A stretch of 64,000 nt of DNA, from positions 715,517 to 779,516 of the forward strand of contig NZ_JBFAPI010000001.1 of assembly GCF_040676615.1 (NCBI RefSeq). The letters run 5' to 3'. The notes under the pieces were generated by a model. The model did not search any database. It worked only from the letters and a program-made list of their open reading frames with translations, and was not told the DNA's origin. A program made the position numbers and the translations under genes. Below are positions 1 to 8,216 of this stretch, piece by piece (the first letter of the stretch is position 1; the number at the start of each line of letters is the position of its first letter). The stretch is from Asanoa sp040676615. Its GTDB lineage: Bacteria; Actinomycetota; Actinomycetes; Mycobacteriales; Micromonosporaceae.

Positions 1-1615
1 CGACATCGCCCGCCGCGCAGACCGCCTCGGCCGCCTCCAGGGTGCAGCCGTCGGCGTGCACGGCGAGCCGGCGCAGCGCGATCCGCTCCGGCGCGGTCAG
101 CAGCCGCCAACTCCAGTCGATGGTGGCCAGCAGCGTCTGCTGCCGGGCCGGTGCGCCGCGCTGCCCGGCGGCGAGGAGCCGGAACCGGTCGTCGAGGCCG
201 GCGACGAGACGGTCGAGGCCGAGCCCGCGTACCCGGGTGGCGGCCAGCTCCAGCGCCAGCGGGATGCCGTCGAGCCGGCGGCAGAGCAGGGCCACCTGAT
301 CCGCGTCGCCCTCGAAGCCCTTCGCCGCCGCCGCGGCGCGGTCCACGAAGAGCCGCACGGCGTCGGCCAGCGACAGCGGCGGCACCGGCCAGACGTTCTC
401 GCCGGCCAGCCCGAGCGGCTCCCGGCTGGTGGCCAGCACCCGCAGCTCCGGCGCCGCACGCAGCAGCCGGGCGGTGAGCTCGGCGACCGCCTCGACCAGG
501 TGTTCGCAGTTGTCCAGGACGAGCAACATCCGCCGGGTACGCAGGGCGGCGGTCAGCGGGTCGGCCCCGGCGGAGTCGCGCAGGCCGAGCGTGCCCATGA
601 CGGTGTCGGCGACCGCGTCGGCGCCCCCCTCGACGCCGGCCAGCTCGACCAGCCAGGCGCCGTCGGGGAACGACCCGCGGGCGGCACCGGCCACCGCGAC
701 CGCGAGCCGGGTCTTGCCGACGCCGCCGGTGCCGGTCAGCGACAGCAACCGGTGCTTGCCGAGCAGCGCGGTCACCTCGGCCACCGCCTCGTCGCGGCCG
801 ACCAGCTCGCCGAGCGCCGCGGGCAGGTTGCTGGTCGGCGGCCGGCTGTCGGGGCGGGCCGCGGCGGGCGGGTCGAGGCCCGGGTCCTGGGCCAGGATCG
901 CCTGGTGCAGCGCGGCCAGCTCGGGCGACGGGTCGAGGCCGAGCTGCTCGGCGAGCTGGTGCCGCAGGTCGGCGTAGCTGTCCAGCGCCTCGGCCTGCCG
1001 CCCCGACCGGTAGAGGGCAACCATCCGCAACGCGCGGGTGCGCTCGCGCAGCGGGTGCCGGGCGACGAGGTCGGCCAGCTCGCCGGCCACCGCGGTGTGC
1101 CGGCCGAGCGCAAGGTGGGCCTCGGCCCGGTCGTCGAGAGCGGTCAGCCGGCGCTCGTCGAGGCGCACCACGTCGGCCCGGGCGAACTCCGCGTCGCGGT
1201 AGCCCGCGAAGGCGTCGCCGCGCCAGAGCGCGAGCGCGTCGTCGAGCAGCGCCGCTCGGCGCGCCGGCAGGCCCTCCTCGGCCGCCCGGGCGAGCAGGTC
1301 GTCGAACTCGACGGCGTCGACGGCCCGGCTGCGCAGCAGGTAGCCGGCCGGCCCCGACTCGACCAGCGCCCGGGACCCCGGCTCGGCGTCGTCGAGGGCC
1401 TTGCGGAGCTGGGAGACCTTGACCGCCAGCGCGGCGGCCGGGTTGCCGGGCGGGTCGGCACCCCAGATGTCGTCGACCAGCCGGTCGGCGCTGGCCGGCC
1501 GGCCAGCGCCGGCGAGGAGGGTGGCCAGCAGCGCGCGCACCTTCGCGCCGGGGACGGGCACCGTGGAGCCGTCCGCGGTCCACACCGCGAGCGGCCCGAG
1601 CACCCCGAAACGCAT
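1..1615 (-). CDS. AfsR/BTAD-type regulator with NTPase domain (3' end outside window)
   Basis: The reading frame starts at ATG 1615-1613 and runs off the left edge, so only the first about 538 residues are visible. It opens with MRFGVLGPL, the usual start of SARP proteins: an OmpR-like winged helix (about residues 1-95), then a bacterial transcriptional activator domain (about 95-245). An AAA/NB-ARC-like ATPase follows, with P-loop TGTGGVGKT, Walker B-like LLVLDNCEH and a sensor region around LATSREPLGL. A TPR region, usual in this family, would lie beyond the window. It is probably an ATP-dependent transcriptional regulator. It is divergent from the serine hydrolase gene, a possible target by position only. 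Confidence 0.9.
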   Translation of the reverse strand, partial: MRFGVLGPLAVWTADGSTVPVPGAKVRALLATLLAGAGRPASADRLVDDIWGADPPGNPAAALAVKVSQLRKALDDAEPGSRALVESGPAGYLLRSRAVDAVEFDDLLARAAEEGLPARRAALLDDALALWRGDAFAGYRDAEFARADVVRLDERRLTALDDRAEAHLALGRHTAVAGELADLVARHPLRERTRALRMVALYRSGRQAEALDSYADLRHQLAEQLGLDPSPELAALHQAILAQDPGLDPPAAARPDSRPPTSNLPAALGELVGRDEAVAEVTALLGKHRLLSLTGTGGVGKTRLAVAVAGAARGSFPDGAWLVELAGVEGGADAVADTVMGTLGLRDSAGADPLTAALRTRRMLLVLDNCEHLVEAVAELTARLLRAAPELRVLATSREPLGLAGENVWPVPPLSLADAVRLFVDRAAAAAKGFEGDADQVALLCRRLDGIPLALELAATRVRGLGLDRLVAGLDDRFRLLAAGQRGAPARQQTLLATIDWSWRLLTAPERIALRRLAVHADGCTLEAAEAVCAAGDV

Positions 1616-1731
1616 GCCCGCCACCCTAGAGCCTGCCCCGCGCCCCGGCCGTAAGGATTCGGTAATCGGCGTCCGCAGGATGGTGTGCGTCGGGCGGAGG
1701 ACGCCGCCCGATCACGAGGGGAGAGGGTGCG

Positions 1732-2853
1732 ATGAGCGACATCGAGCGCCAGGTGGCCGACGTCGTCGAGCGGCTTGTCGAAGACGGTGCCGAGCGGGGC
1801 GTGCAGGTCGCCGTGTATCGCCACGGTGAGCAGGTTGTCGACGTGGTCGCCGGTGAGGCGGACGCCGGGCGGGCGGTCACGCCGGACACGCTGTTCCACG
1901 TCACGTCGACCGGCAAGGGCGCCACCTCGACGGTGGTGCACGCGCTCGTCGAGGACGGCGTACTCCACTATGACCTGCCGATCGTCGAGGTGTGGCCGGA
2001 GTTCGGCGTCAACGGCAAGGACCGGGCGACATTGCGGGACGCCCTCACGCACTCGGCCGGTGTGCCGGCGGTGCCGGTGGACACGACGGCGGCGGATCTG
2101 TGCGACTGGGACCGGATGTGTTCGTTGATCGCCGGTGCCACGCCGTGGTGGGAGCCCGGGACCCGGACCGGCTATCACCCGCAGACCTACGGGTTCCTGG
2201 TCGGTGAGATCGTGCGGCGGGCGACCGGGAAGACGATCTCGACGGTGCTGCGGGAGCGGGTGGCTTCGCCGCTGGGGGTGGGTCGGGAGCTGTTCTTCGG
2301 CGTACCCGATGATGATCTTGGCCGGGTCGCCCGGCACGAGGATGCCGCCGACCTGGCGATCACGCCGGAGATGGCCGCGTCGATGGCCGAGACCGTGCCG
2401 TTCTTCCGGGTGCTCGACGGCTGGACCGCGGCGCCGCTCGGCGCACTGCCGGACGCCGCCTTCTGCAACCGCCGCGACGTGCTCACGGCCGACATCCCGG
2501 CCGGTGGAGTCATGACGGCGCGGGCGATCGCCCGGATGTACGCGGCGTTGCTCGGCCCGGTCGACGGCGTCCGGTTGCTGTCGCCCTCGCGGTTGCGCGA
2601 GGTGACCACCGTCGCCGCCAGTGGCACCGATGCGGTGATCGGGTTTCCGGCCCGGCGCGGACTCGGGTTCGACATCGGGTTCCAAGGTGCGCTGGACAGC
2701 CCGACGCTGTTCGGCATGGCCGGCAGCAGTGGCACCGCGGCCTATGCCGACCCGGCGACCGGCGTGGTCGTCGCGGTCGCGAAGAACCGGGTCACGGCCG
2801 GCGACTACGCGACGTTCGGTGCGGTCAGCGGCGTCGTCGCCGCGAACCTCTGA
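1732..2853 (+). CDS. Beta-lactamase-family serine hydrolase (family VIII esterase-like)
   Basis: The 373-residue protein has the penicillin-binding-protein/beta-lactamase fold signature: nucleophile motif S59-T-G-K62 (SxxK) and a Tyr motif at about Y148. This matches family VIII carboxylesterases and EstB/LACTB-like hydrolases rather than true resistance enzymes. No signal peptide or membrane segment is seen, so it is probably cytoplasmic. A GGGGAGAGGG ribosome site precedes the ATG. The DUF1801 gene begins 9 bases after its stop, so the two are probably co-transcribed. Substrate is unknown. Confidence 0.88.
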   Translation: MSDIERQVADVVERLVEDGAERGVQVAVYRHGEQVVDVVAGEADAGRAVTPDTLFHVTSTGKGATSTVVHALVEDGVLHYDLPIVEVWPEFGVNGKDRATLRDALTHSAGVPAVPVDTTAADLCDWDRMCSLIAGATPWWEPGTRTGYHPQTYGFLVGEIVRRATGKTISTVLRERVASPLGVGRELFFGVPDDDLGRVARHEDAADLAITPEMAASMAETVPFFRVLDGWTAAPLGALPDAAFCNRRDVLTADIPAGGVMTARAIARMYAALLGPVDGVRLLSPSRLREVTTVAASGTDAVIGFPARRGLGFDIGFQGALDSPTLFGMAGSSGTAAYADPATGVVVAVAKNRVTAGDYATFGAVSGVVAANL

Positions 2854-2862
2854 GGAGAGATC

Positions 2863-3207
2863 ATGAAGGACATCGACGAGTACGTCGCGACCTACCTCAC
2901 CGAACCGCAGGCCTCGATCGTCGGTGCGGTGCGGGCGCTGATGGCCCGGCACGCGCCCGGGACCCACGAGGTGATCAGCCGTGGCTCCCCAGCGTGGCAG
3001 GGCAGGAAGATGGTCGCCATCATCAGCCGCAGCCGGACACACATCACGCTCGCGTTCGCGCGGGGTGCCGAATTCGACGACCCGCACGGGCTGCTCGCCG
3101 GGGAGGGCAAGACGACCCGGCACGTGAAGCTCAAGAAGCCGTCTGATGTGGACGATGCGCGGCTGGCCGACTACGTGCGACAGGCGGCCGCGCTGGACGA
3201 GCGGTAG
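2863..3207 (+). CDS. DUF1801 domain protein
   Basis: This 114-residue protein resembles the DUF1801 (YdhG-like) fold along its whole length: an N-terminal helix (DIDEYVATYL), a central IISRSRTHITLAFARG strand region, and a basic HVKLKKPSD segment before the last helix. Biochemical function in this family is not established. A GAGGAG ribosome site lies just upstream in the short gap after the hydrolase stop. No signal peptide is present, so it should be cytoplasmic. Confidence 0.8.
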   Translation: MKDIDEYVATYLTEPQASIVGAVRALMARHAPGTHEVISRGSPAWQGRKMVAIISRSRTHITLAFARGAEFDDPHGLLAGEGKTTRHVKLKKPSDVDDARLADYVRQAAALDER

Positions 3208-3217
3208 GATGATCGGG

Positions 3218-3889
3218 ATGGACGCAGAGGCCTTTACCCGCGAGCTGGCCAACCAGGCGATCGCGGAAGGTGACGCGACCGCCTGGTTCGAGCGGCTCTA
3301 CTCCGCGGCCGCCAACGGCGAGGCCATCGTGCCGTGGGACCGCGAGGCGCCGCACGCCCTGCTCGCGGAGTGGGCGGCGCGGTCCGGGGTCACCGGCGCG
3401 GGCCGGCGGGCCCTGGTCGTCGGCGCCGGCCTGGGTCGCGACGCGGAGTTCGTTGCGGGGCTCGGCTTCGAGGTGGTCGCGTTCGACATCTCCTCGACGG
3501 CGATCGACTCGGCCCGCCGGCGGCATCCCGACTCACCGGTGCGCTACGTGGCCGCCGACCTGTTCGACCCGCCGGGGGAGTGGTTCGGCGCGTTCGACCT
3601 GGTGGTCGAGAGCATGACGGTCCAGGCGTTGCCGGACCCACCCCGGGCCGGGGCGATAGCCCAGATCGGGCGGTTCGTCGCGCCGGGCGGGATGCTGCTG
3701 GTCATCGCCGCGGGTCGCGATCCATCGACGGTCTTCGAGGGCCCGCCATGGCCGTTGACCCTGCGGGAGGTCGAGGCATTCGCGGCCGGCGATCTGGCGG
3801 CGGAAACGCTCGAGGAGATACGCGAGGGCGACGACCCGATCTTCCGCTGGCGCGCGCAATTCCTGCGCCTTCATCCTAGGACGCCTTAG
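3218..3889 (+). CDS. Class I SAM-dependent methyltransferase
   Basis: The protein is about 223 residues and has a Rossmann methyltransferase core: motif I VVGAGLGRDAE, an acidic residue closing strand 2 (VVAFDIS), and motif IV-like FDLVVESMTV. The glycine loop with a following RDAE resembles the thiopurine S-methyltransferase/TehB-like group, but the substrate cannot be told. ATG 3218 is preferred because AGG lies 9 bases upstream; ATG 3209 in the same frame is an alternative. It begins shortly after the DUF1801 gene, so the three genes from 1732 may form one transcript. Confidence 0.85.
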   Translation: MDAEAFTRELANQAIAEGDATAWFERLYSAAANGEAIVPWDREAPHALLAEWAARSGVTGAGRRALVVGAGLGRDAEFVAGLGFEVVAFDISSTAIDSARRRHPDSPVRYVAADLFDPPGEWFGAFDLVVESMTVQALPDPPRAGAIAQIGRFVAPGGMLLVIAAGRDPSTVFEGPPWPLTLREVEAFAAGDLAAETLEEIREGDDPIFRWRAQFLRLHPRTP

Positions 3890-3958
3890 GGGTCGTGCCG
3901 CCGGACATTGGCGAGGAATGTCGCCGGGGCCGCCGCCCGGTCTGGAACGATTGGCCGT

Positions 3959-4558
3959 ATGGGGTTCCTGGAACGCGCGCCGGCGCAGCCCGCGCCCGGG
4001 TCCACGGTGGACAGCTGGCGTCGGTGGTATCACCGGCACAGCACCCGCTTCTACGGCCCCAACCGGCGCAACTCCTGGCTCAGCTGGATCGGCGAGGAGC
4101 GCCTCGCCGTCGGCAGCCTGCCCACGGGGGTCACCCTGCCGCTGCTGCGCGACGAGGGGATCACCGACGTGGTCAACTGCCGCTCGACGGTGCAGACGTG
4201 GTTGTCGCAGGACCTGGCGGCCGAGCGCGCGATCTTCGGCCCGGGCCACGTGGTGCACGCCCCCATGTGGGATTTCGGCCAGCCGCAGCATCCGCGGCTC
4301 TGGTCGGCGGCGGCGCGCTACGTCGCCGACCTGCTGACCGACGAGCCCACCGCGGGCGTCCTGATCCACTGCCACCAGGGCCGGCGGCGGTCGATCCTGC
4401 TGACCTACGCGGTGCTGCGCCTGCGCGGTCACGACCCCGACGAGGCCGCGGCGCTGATCGCCGACCACCGCGCGGAGGCGCAACTGGTCCGCGCGTACGC
4501 GCGCAGCGTCGAACGCTGGCTCGACGAGGGCGCAGCCCCGGTCGGCCGCCTCCGCTGA
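3959..4558 (+). CDS. Dual-specificity-like protein phosphatase
   Basis: The 199-residue protein carries an intact CX5R phosphatase loop, H-C138-HQGRR-R144-S, with D105 in MWDFGQP placed as the general acid. This is the layout of small Cys-based dual-specificity/tyrosine phosphatases with a phosphocysteine intermediate. No membrane segment or signal is seen. ATG 3959 is chosen because the frame upstream has only a TTG and codes for an unconserved-looking stretch. A strong symmetrical hairpin follows the stop. The physiological substrate is unknown. Confidence 0.86.
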   Translation: MGFLERAPAQPAPGSTVDSWRRWYHRHSTRFYGPNRRNSWLSWIGEERLAVGSLPTGVTLPLLRDEGITDVVNCRSTVQTWLSQDLAAERAIFGPGHVVHAPMWDFGQPQHPRLWSAAARYVADLLTDEPTAGVLIHCHQGRRRSILLTYAVLRLRGHDPDEAAALIADHRAEAQLVRAYARSVERWLDEGAAPVGRLR

Positions 4559-4584
4559 GGCGCCTCCCGACGAGGGCAGACGGA

Positions 4585-4608
4585 AGGGGCCGGCGTCGGC
4601 CGGCCCCT
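4585..4608. terminator. Bidirectional hairpin terminator
   Basis: A perfect 10-bp inverted repeat, AGGGGCCGGC and GCCGGCCCCT around a 4-base loop, lies between two convergent genes (phosphatase ending 4558, SPW membrane protein ending 4625). There is no T-run, as is common for actinobacterial terminators. Confidence 0.75.
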
Positions 4609-4624
4609 GTCCGCGGTGAGTTGA

Positions 4625-5323
4625 TCAGCGCGTCGCGAGGCGGCCTCCGCCGCGGTTCATCATGCGCGTTCGGGAGCCGATTCTGGCCGGCCGGCGAATG
4701 AGGTTGCCGGCCGCGCCGAGCAGGCCGAAGAAGATGATGAAGCCGCCGACGATGATGTCGCTCCAGCCGGGGCGTCCGCCGCTGCCGAAGTGCGGGTAGC
4801 TGAACACCCATGGCGACGCCATCATCCAGGCGCCGGCCACCACCGTGACCAGGTTGATCATCGGGTTCGAGCGGTACGCGGACATCCGCACCAGCGCCAT
4901 GACCGCCACCGCGATGCCGATCACGACACCGTTGAGGACTCCGCCTGCCGTGGCGCCGGCGAGCGGGAAGTCGAACACGAATCGCGAAATGATCAGCCAG
5001 ACGCCGGCGATCAGCAGGAGCGCGTTCGGCGCGGAGATGGTGCTCTGCTGGACGCGGTCGGAGATCCCCGCCGCAGCGGCCGCTTGTGCGTAGCCGCCGT
5101 CGTCGTATCCGCCGTCGGGCATGCGCGAGGCCGAACCTTCGGTGTAGGACCCTGCCTGGCCGCCCTGCGTCGCTGTCGGATCCGCGGCGTGCCGGGCGGT
5201 CATGCCGTTCCTGCCGGCCATCCCGTTCCCGCCCATGCCGTTCGCGGAGGTGCCGTTCGGCGCCCGGTCCGTGACCCCGTCACGGACCGGGTCGTCCGGC
5301 CGTGGTCTGCGTGGGCTTGCCAT
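4625..5323 (-). CDS. SPW-repeat membrane protein with Met/Gly/Asn-rich N terminus
   Basis: ATG 5323 is chosen because GGAGGGAA sits just upstream, giving 232 residues. The N-terminal half is low-complexity and rich in Gly, Asn and Met (GMGGNGMAGRNGM). The C-terminal half has about four hydrophobic helices with the SPW-repeat signature (ASPWVF, plus a degenerate first copy at ISRFVF). It is an inner-membrane protein; no function is established for the SPW family. An iron-box-like site lies 73 bp upstream, so iron-dependent control is possible. The Met-rich segment could bind metal, but that is speculation. Confidence 0.82.
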   Translation of the reverse strand: MASPRRPRPDDPVRDGVTDRAPNGTSANGMGGNGMAGRNGMTARHAADPTATQGGQAGSYTEGSASRMPDGGYDDGGYAQAAAAAGISDRVQQSTISAPNALLLIAGVWLIISRFVFDFPLAGATAGGVLNGVVIGIAVAVMALVRMSAYRSNPMINLVTVVAGAWMMASPWVFSYPHFGSGGRPGWSDIIVGGFIIFFGLLGAAGNLIRRPARIGSRTRMMNRGGGRLATR

Positions 5324-5395
5324 TGTTCCCTCCAGGTGCGTGTAGTTACTCCTCGCCTCGGATCGGCTACCCCCTGTGACCTGCGGCAAAACGCC

Positions 5396-5414
5396 TTAGG
5401 TTAGGCTCAACTGC
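5396..5414. promoter_or_regulatory. Iron-box-like (IdeR/DmdR) sequence
   Basis: The site begins TTAGGTTAGGCT, identical to the left 12 bases of the actinobacterial iron-box consensus; 15 of 19 positions match overall, with the right arm degenerate. It lies in the 106-bp gap between the baeRF homologue and the SPW membrane gene, upstream of the latter. Compare the second candidate at 43385. Confidence 0.45.
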
Positions 5415-5429
5415 CCCAAGCGCCGCAGA

Positions 5430-6563
5430 TCACACCGCTGGCGGGCGGTCGGCCCACCGCATGACCGCCCCGATCCCGTGCTCCAGCGGGACCTCGTCGG
5501 GCCCGACCAGAACCAGCGAGGCGTCCGTACCCTCGATCGCGCGCAGCAGGGCCTGATCCGCGCGTACCCGAAGCGGATCTTCGACGCCCTCGGAGCGCAA
5601 CGTGTCGGCGTCGACCGCGAGCAGCGACGGGTCGTCGAGTCCGACGAACAGCGTGTCCGTCGAGGACAGGTCGTTGACCATCAACACCGTCTCCACCTGC
5701 CGCCGCTGCAACGCCGACACCACGTCCGGCAGGCCGGTCGCCGAGACGTTTTCGCCGCGCTGCGTCTGATAGCGGTCGATCGCCTCCTGGGCGTGCCGGT
5801 CCGCGAGGTCGGCGATCGCCTGGATGGTGACGTCGTCGAGCGCTTCCTCGTCGGCGCCACCACCGCGGGATCCGGCGTCGGTCCGCACCACCCGCTGCTG
5901 CCAGCGCTTGGGCAGTTTGGCGACGAACATCGGCACGGTCGACACGTCACCGCCGACCACCACGACCTCGGCTCCGACCGCCTCGGCCAGTTCGGCCGTG
6001 GCCGCCGCGACGTCGCCGGCGTTGTGCTTCCACACGTCGTCGATGCTCTGTGTGTCGCCGACCCGGCCCTGGCCGCCGCTGCGCGCCTTGTGCAGCGGAA
6101 ATTGCTCACCGCCGCGCACCGTGCGGTCGACCTCGCGGAGCCGGGGCGCGGTGGCCACCGCGAGCCCCTCCAGGTCGGCACCGGCCCGGTCGGCGATGAC
6201 CCGGACATACGGGATGTCCTCCCCACGGAGGGCGACCAGCGGCATCGCGTGCGGAAGCTCCGAATAGCGCGCCTCGTCGGCGGCCGGCGGCGCGTTCATC
6301 GGCTCGACCAACGCGACCCGACCGGCCCGCGCGAACGCCGCCAGCCCGTAGCGCCCCTCCTGGTTCGGGTAGTTCAACAGCGCCTCGCCGGTCACGTCGA
6401 TCGTCGGCTGGTCGGCGCCCTGCGCCTCGAGTCGCGCCGCCAGTGCGCGCCAGCGCAGCGCGACCTCCCGGTCCCCGCTCTCGTCGTTGCGGGACGCGTC
6501 CAGGTAGACCGACGCCCAGGGCCCGGGCTGCGCGTAGATCGGGTGCAGGTAGTGGAGGTCCAT
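5430..6563 (-). CDS. baeRF / Vms1-like release-factor-fold protein
   Basis: The 377-residue protein resembles the bacterial members of the archaeo-eukaryotic release factor (eRF1-like) superfamily, related to Vms1/ANKZF1. It has an N-terminal domain with a loop containing an intact GGQ tripeptide (residues 163-165, SGGQGR) and a C-terminal domain ending in the VLVGPDEVPLEHGIGA segment. In true eRF1 the GGQ drives peptidyl-tRNA hydrolysis; in this bacterial family a ribosome-rescue role is proposed rather than proven. The start ATG 6563 gives MDLHYLHP. It lies downstream of the APC permease gene, separated by a hairpin. Confidence 0.78.
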   Translation of the reverse strand: MDLHYLHPIYAQPGPWASVYLDASRNDESGDREVALRWRALAARLEAQGADQPTIDVTGEALLNYPNQEGRYGLAAFARAGRVALVEPMNAPPAADEARYSELPHAMPLVALRGEDIPYVRVIADRAGADLEGLAVATAPRLREVDRTVRGGEQFPLHKARSGGQGRVGDTQSIDDVWKHNAGDVAAATAELAEAVGAEVVVVGGDVSTVPMFVAKLPKRWQQRVVRTDAGSRGGGADEEALDDVTIQAIADLADRHAQEAIDRYQTQRGENVSATGLPDVVSALQRRQVETVLMVNDLSSTDTLFVGLDDPSLLAVDADTLRSEGVEDPLRVRADQALLRAIEGTDASLVLVGPDEVPLEHGIGAVMRWADRPPAV

Positions 6564-6631
6564 GCCCTGGCGTCTACCCGCGATGCGCCGCTTTTCACGC
6601 TCCAGATCTGGATCATGAACATGACGGTGTA

Positions 6632-6662
6632 CGGGCGAGGGTGCGCACTGCGCCCTCGCCCG
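6632..6662 (-). terminator. Hairpin terminator after the APC permease gene
   Basis: CGGGCGAGGG (6632-6641) pairs perfectly with CCCTCGCCCG (6653-6662), and further GCGC/GCGC pairing inside shortens the loop. It lies just past the permease stop, in the gap before the baeRF-like gene. Confidence 0.65.
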
Positions 6663-6667
6663 ACCCG

Positions 6668-8149
6668 TCAGGCCTCCGCCGACGCAGGCTCCACTGTGGA
6701 CGCGCCCGAGCCGATGGCCTCGTAGACGGCCGGCCGGCGGCCGCGGAGCCAGGTCGCGTAGCCGGCGCCGAGTAGGCCGATCACCACGAACGCGACCGGG
6801 ATGGCCCACGCCAGCGCACTGTCCGGCGCGACGCCGAGCAGCGCGTCGAAGTTGCGGACGGCCAGCACGACGACCACGACCAGCACGATCAGCGCGACCG
6901 CGGGTGCGACCTGCCGCGACCACAACGACTCGCCGTGCCGGTCGCGGCGGAAGAACAGCAGCACCGCGAGCGCGGTCAGGGTGATCAGGAAGAGCACACC
7001 CAGGCCGCCCGAGGTGCCGGCCCAGAAGAACAGGTGCACCGTCGGCTCCCAGCCGCCGATGGCGTACACGATGATGACGACGAGGCCGATCACCGACTGC
7101 ACCAGCGACGCGTTGCGCGGCGCCTGCGTGCGCTCGCCGGTCCGGCCCAGCGCGGCGGGCAGCATCCGTTCCCGGCCGAGGGCGAACATGTAGCGCGCGA
7201 TGGTGTTGTGGAACGAGATCATCGCGGCGGCGATCGAGGTGGCGAACAGGACCTCGCCGATCGTCACCCAGGTGCTGCCGAGGTTGCCGCCGGCCAGGCC
7301 GAAGATCAGCCCCACGCTCTCGTCGCGGGACCGGTCGACGATCGCGTCCGGGCCGGTCGCGACCGTCATCGCCCAGGACGCGAAGGTGTAGAGCACCGCC
7401 GTCGCGCCGACCGCGACGTAGGTGGCGGTGCGGATCGTGCGCTTCGGGTCCTTGGCCTCCTCGGAGAACACCACCGAGGCCTCGAAGCCGACGAAGCCGA
7501 GCAGCGCCAGCACCAGGATCGCGCCGACCCCGTCGCCGAACAGGTTGCCCGGGTCGAGGGTGGCGGTGCTGATCGCGCCGCCGGCCGGGCTGGTCAGGTC
7601 GGCGATCGAGTAGACCAGGATGATCAGCACCTCGGTGCAGAGCAGCACGGCGAGGATGGTGCCGTTGACGTCGATGCGGAGCACTCCGAGCACGGCGACC
7701 AGCGCCCAGGCGAACAGCGCGATCACCCACCAGTCGGGGTTGATGCCGAACCAGTCCTTGAGCAGCGGCCCGGCGGCACCACCGATCGCGCCGTAGAGGC
7801 CGACCTGCAGCGCGTTGTAGGCGACCAGCGCCACCCAGGCGGCACCCACGCCGGCCGGGCGGCCGACGCCGCGCGAGACGAACGTGTAGAAGGCGCCGGA
7901 GTTGGCCATGTGCCGCGCCATCGCGACGTAGCCGACCGAGAACACCGCGAGGACCAGACCGACGACGACGAACGCCACCGGGATGCCGATCAGGCCGGTC
8001 GTGGCGAAGCCGGTGGTCACCACGCCGGCGACCACGGTCAGCGGGGTCGCCGCCGACATGACGAAGAAGAGGACCGCGGGCACGCCGAGCCGGCCGGCGG
8101 CCAGCGATCCGGTGGGCTGGGCGCCGACGGCGCGAGGGGGAGCGGACAT
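6668..8149 (-). CDS. APC-family amino acid/polyamine permease
   Basis: The 493-residue integral membrane protein has about 12 hydrophobic helices and the opening pattern of APC transporters: LAAGRLGVPAVLFFVMSAA in helix 1, with small residues at the helix break, and conserved GFEASVVFSEEAKDPKRT after helix 6. It should import amino acids or related amines by ion coupling; substrate is unknown. ATG 8149 is preferred over the upstream frame because GGAGG lies 7 bases before it. It is divergent from the phosphotransferase gene, with a 67-bp gap that must hold both promoters. Confidence 0.88.
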   Translation of the reverse strand: MSAPPRAVGAQPTGSLAAGRLGVPAVLFFVMSAATPLTVVAGVVTTGFATTGLIGIPVAFVVVGLVLAVFSVGYVAMARHMANSGAFYTFVSRGVGRPAGVGAAWVALVAYNALQVGLYGAIGGAAGPLLKDWFGINPDWWVIALFAWALVAVLGVLRIDVNGTILAVLLCTEVLIILVYSIADLTSPAGGAISTATLDPGNLFGDGVGAILVLALLGFVGFEASVVFSEEAKDPKRTIRTATYVAVGATAVLYTFASWAMTVATGPDAIVDRSRDESVGLIFGLAGGNLGSTWVTIGEVLFATSIAAAMISFHNTIARYMFALGRERMLPAALGRTGERTQAPRNASLVQSVIGLVVIIVYAIGGWEPTVHLFFWAGTSGGLGVLFLITLTALAVLLFFRRDRHGESLWSRQVAPAVALIVLVVVVVLAVRNFDALLGVAPDSALAWAIPVAFVVIGLLGAGYATWLRGRRPAVYEAIGSGASTVEPASAEA

Positions 8150-8216
8150 GGAGAGCCTCCAGAATGGACAACAACCGAGTGGATATTGATCTCCGTCGCG
8201 CCTCGCGTCAAGGACA

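Noticed and set aside
1690..1711. 7-bp dyad TCGGGCG/CGCCCGA before the serine hydrolase
   Set aside because: Short GC-only dyads are frequent by chance in this composition; no second copy or partner regulator supports it.
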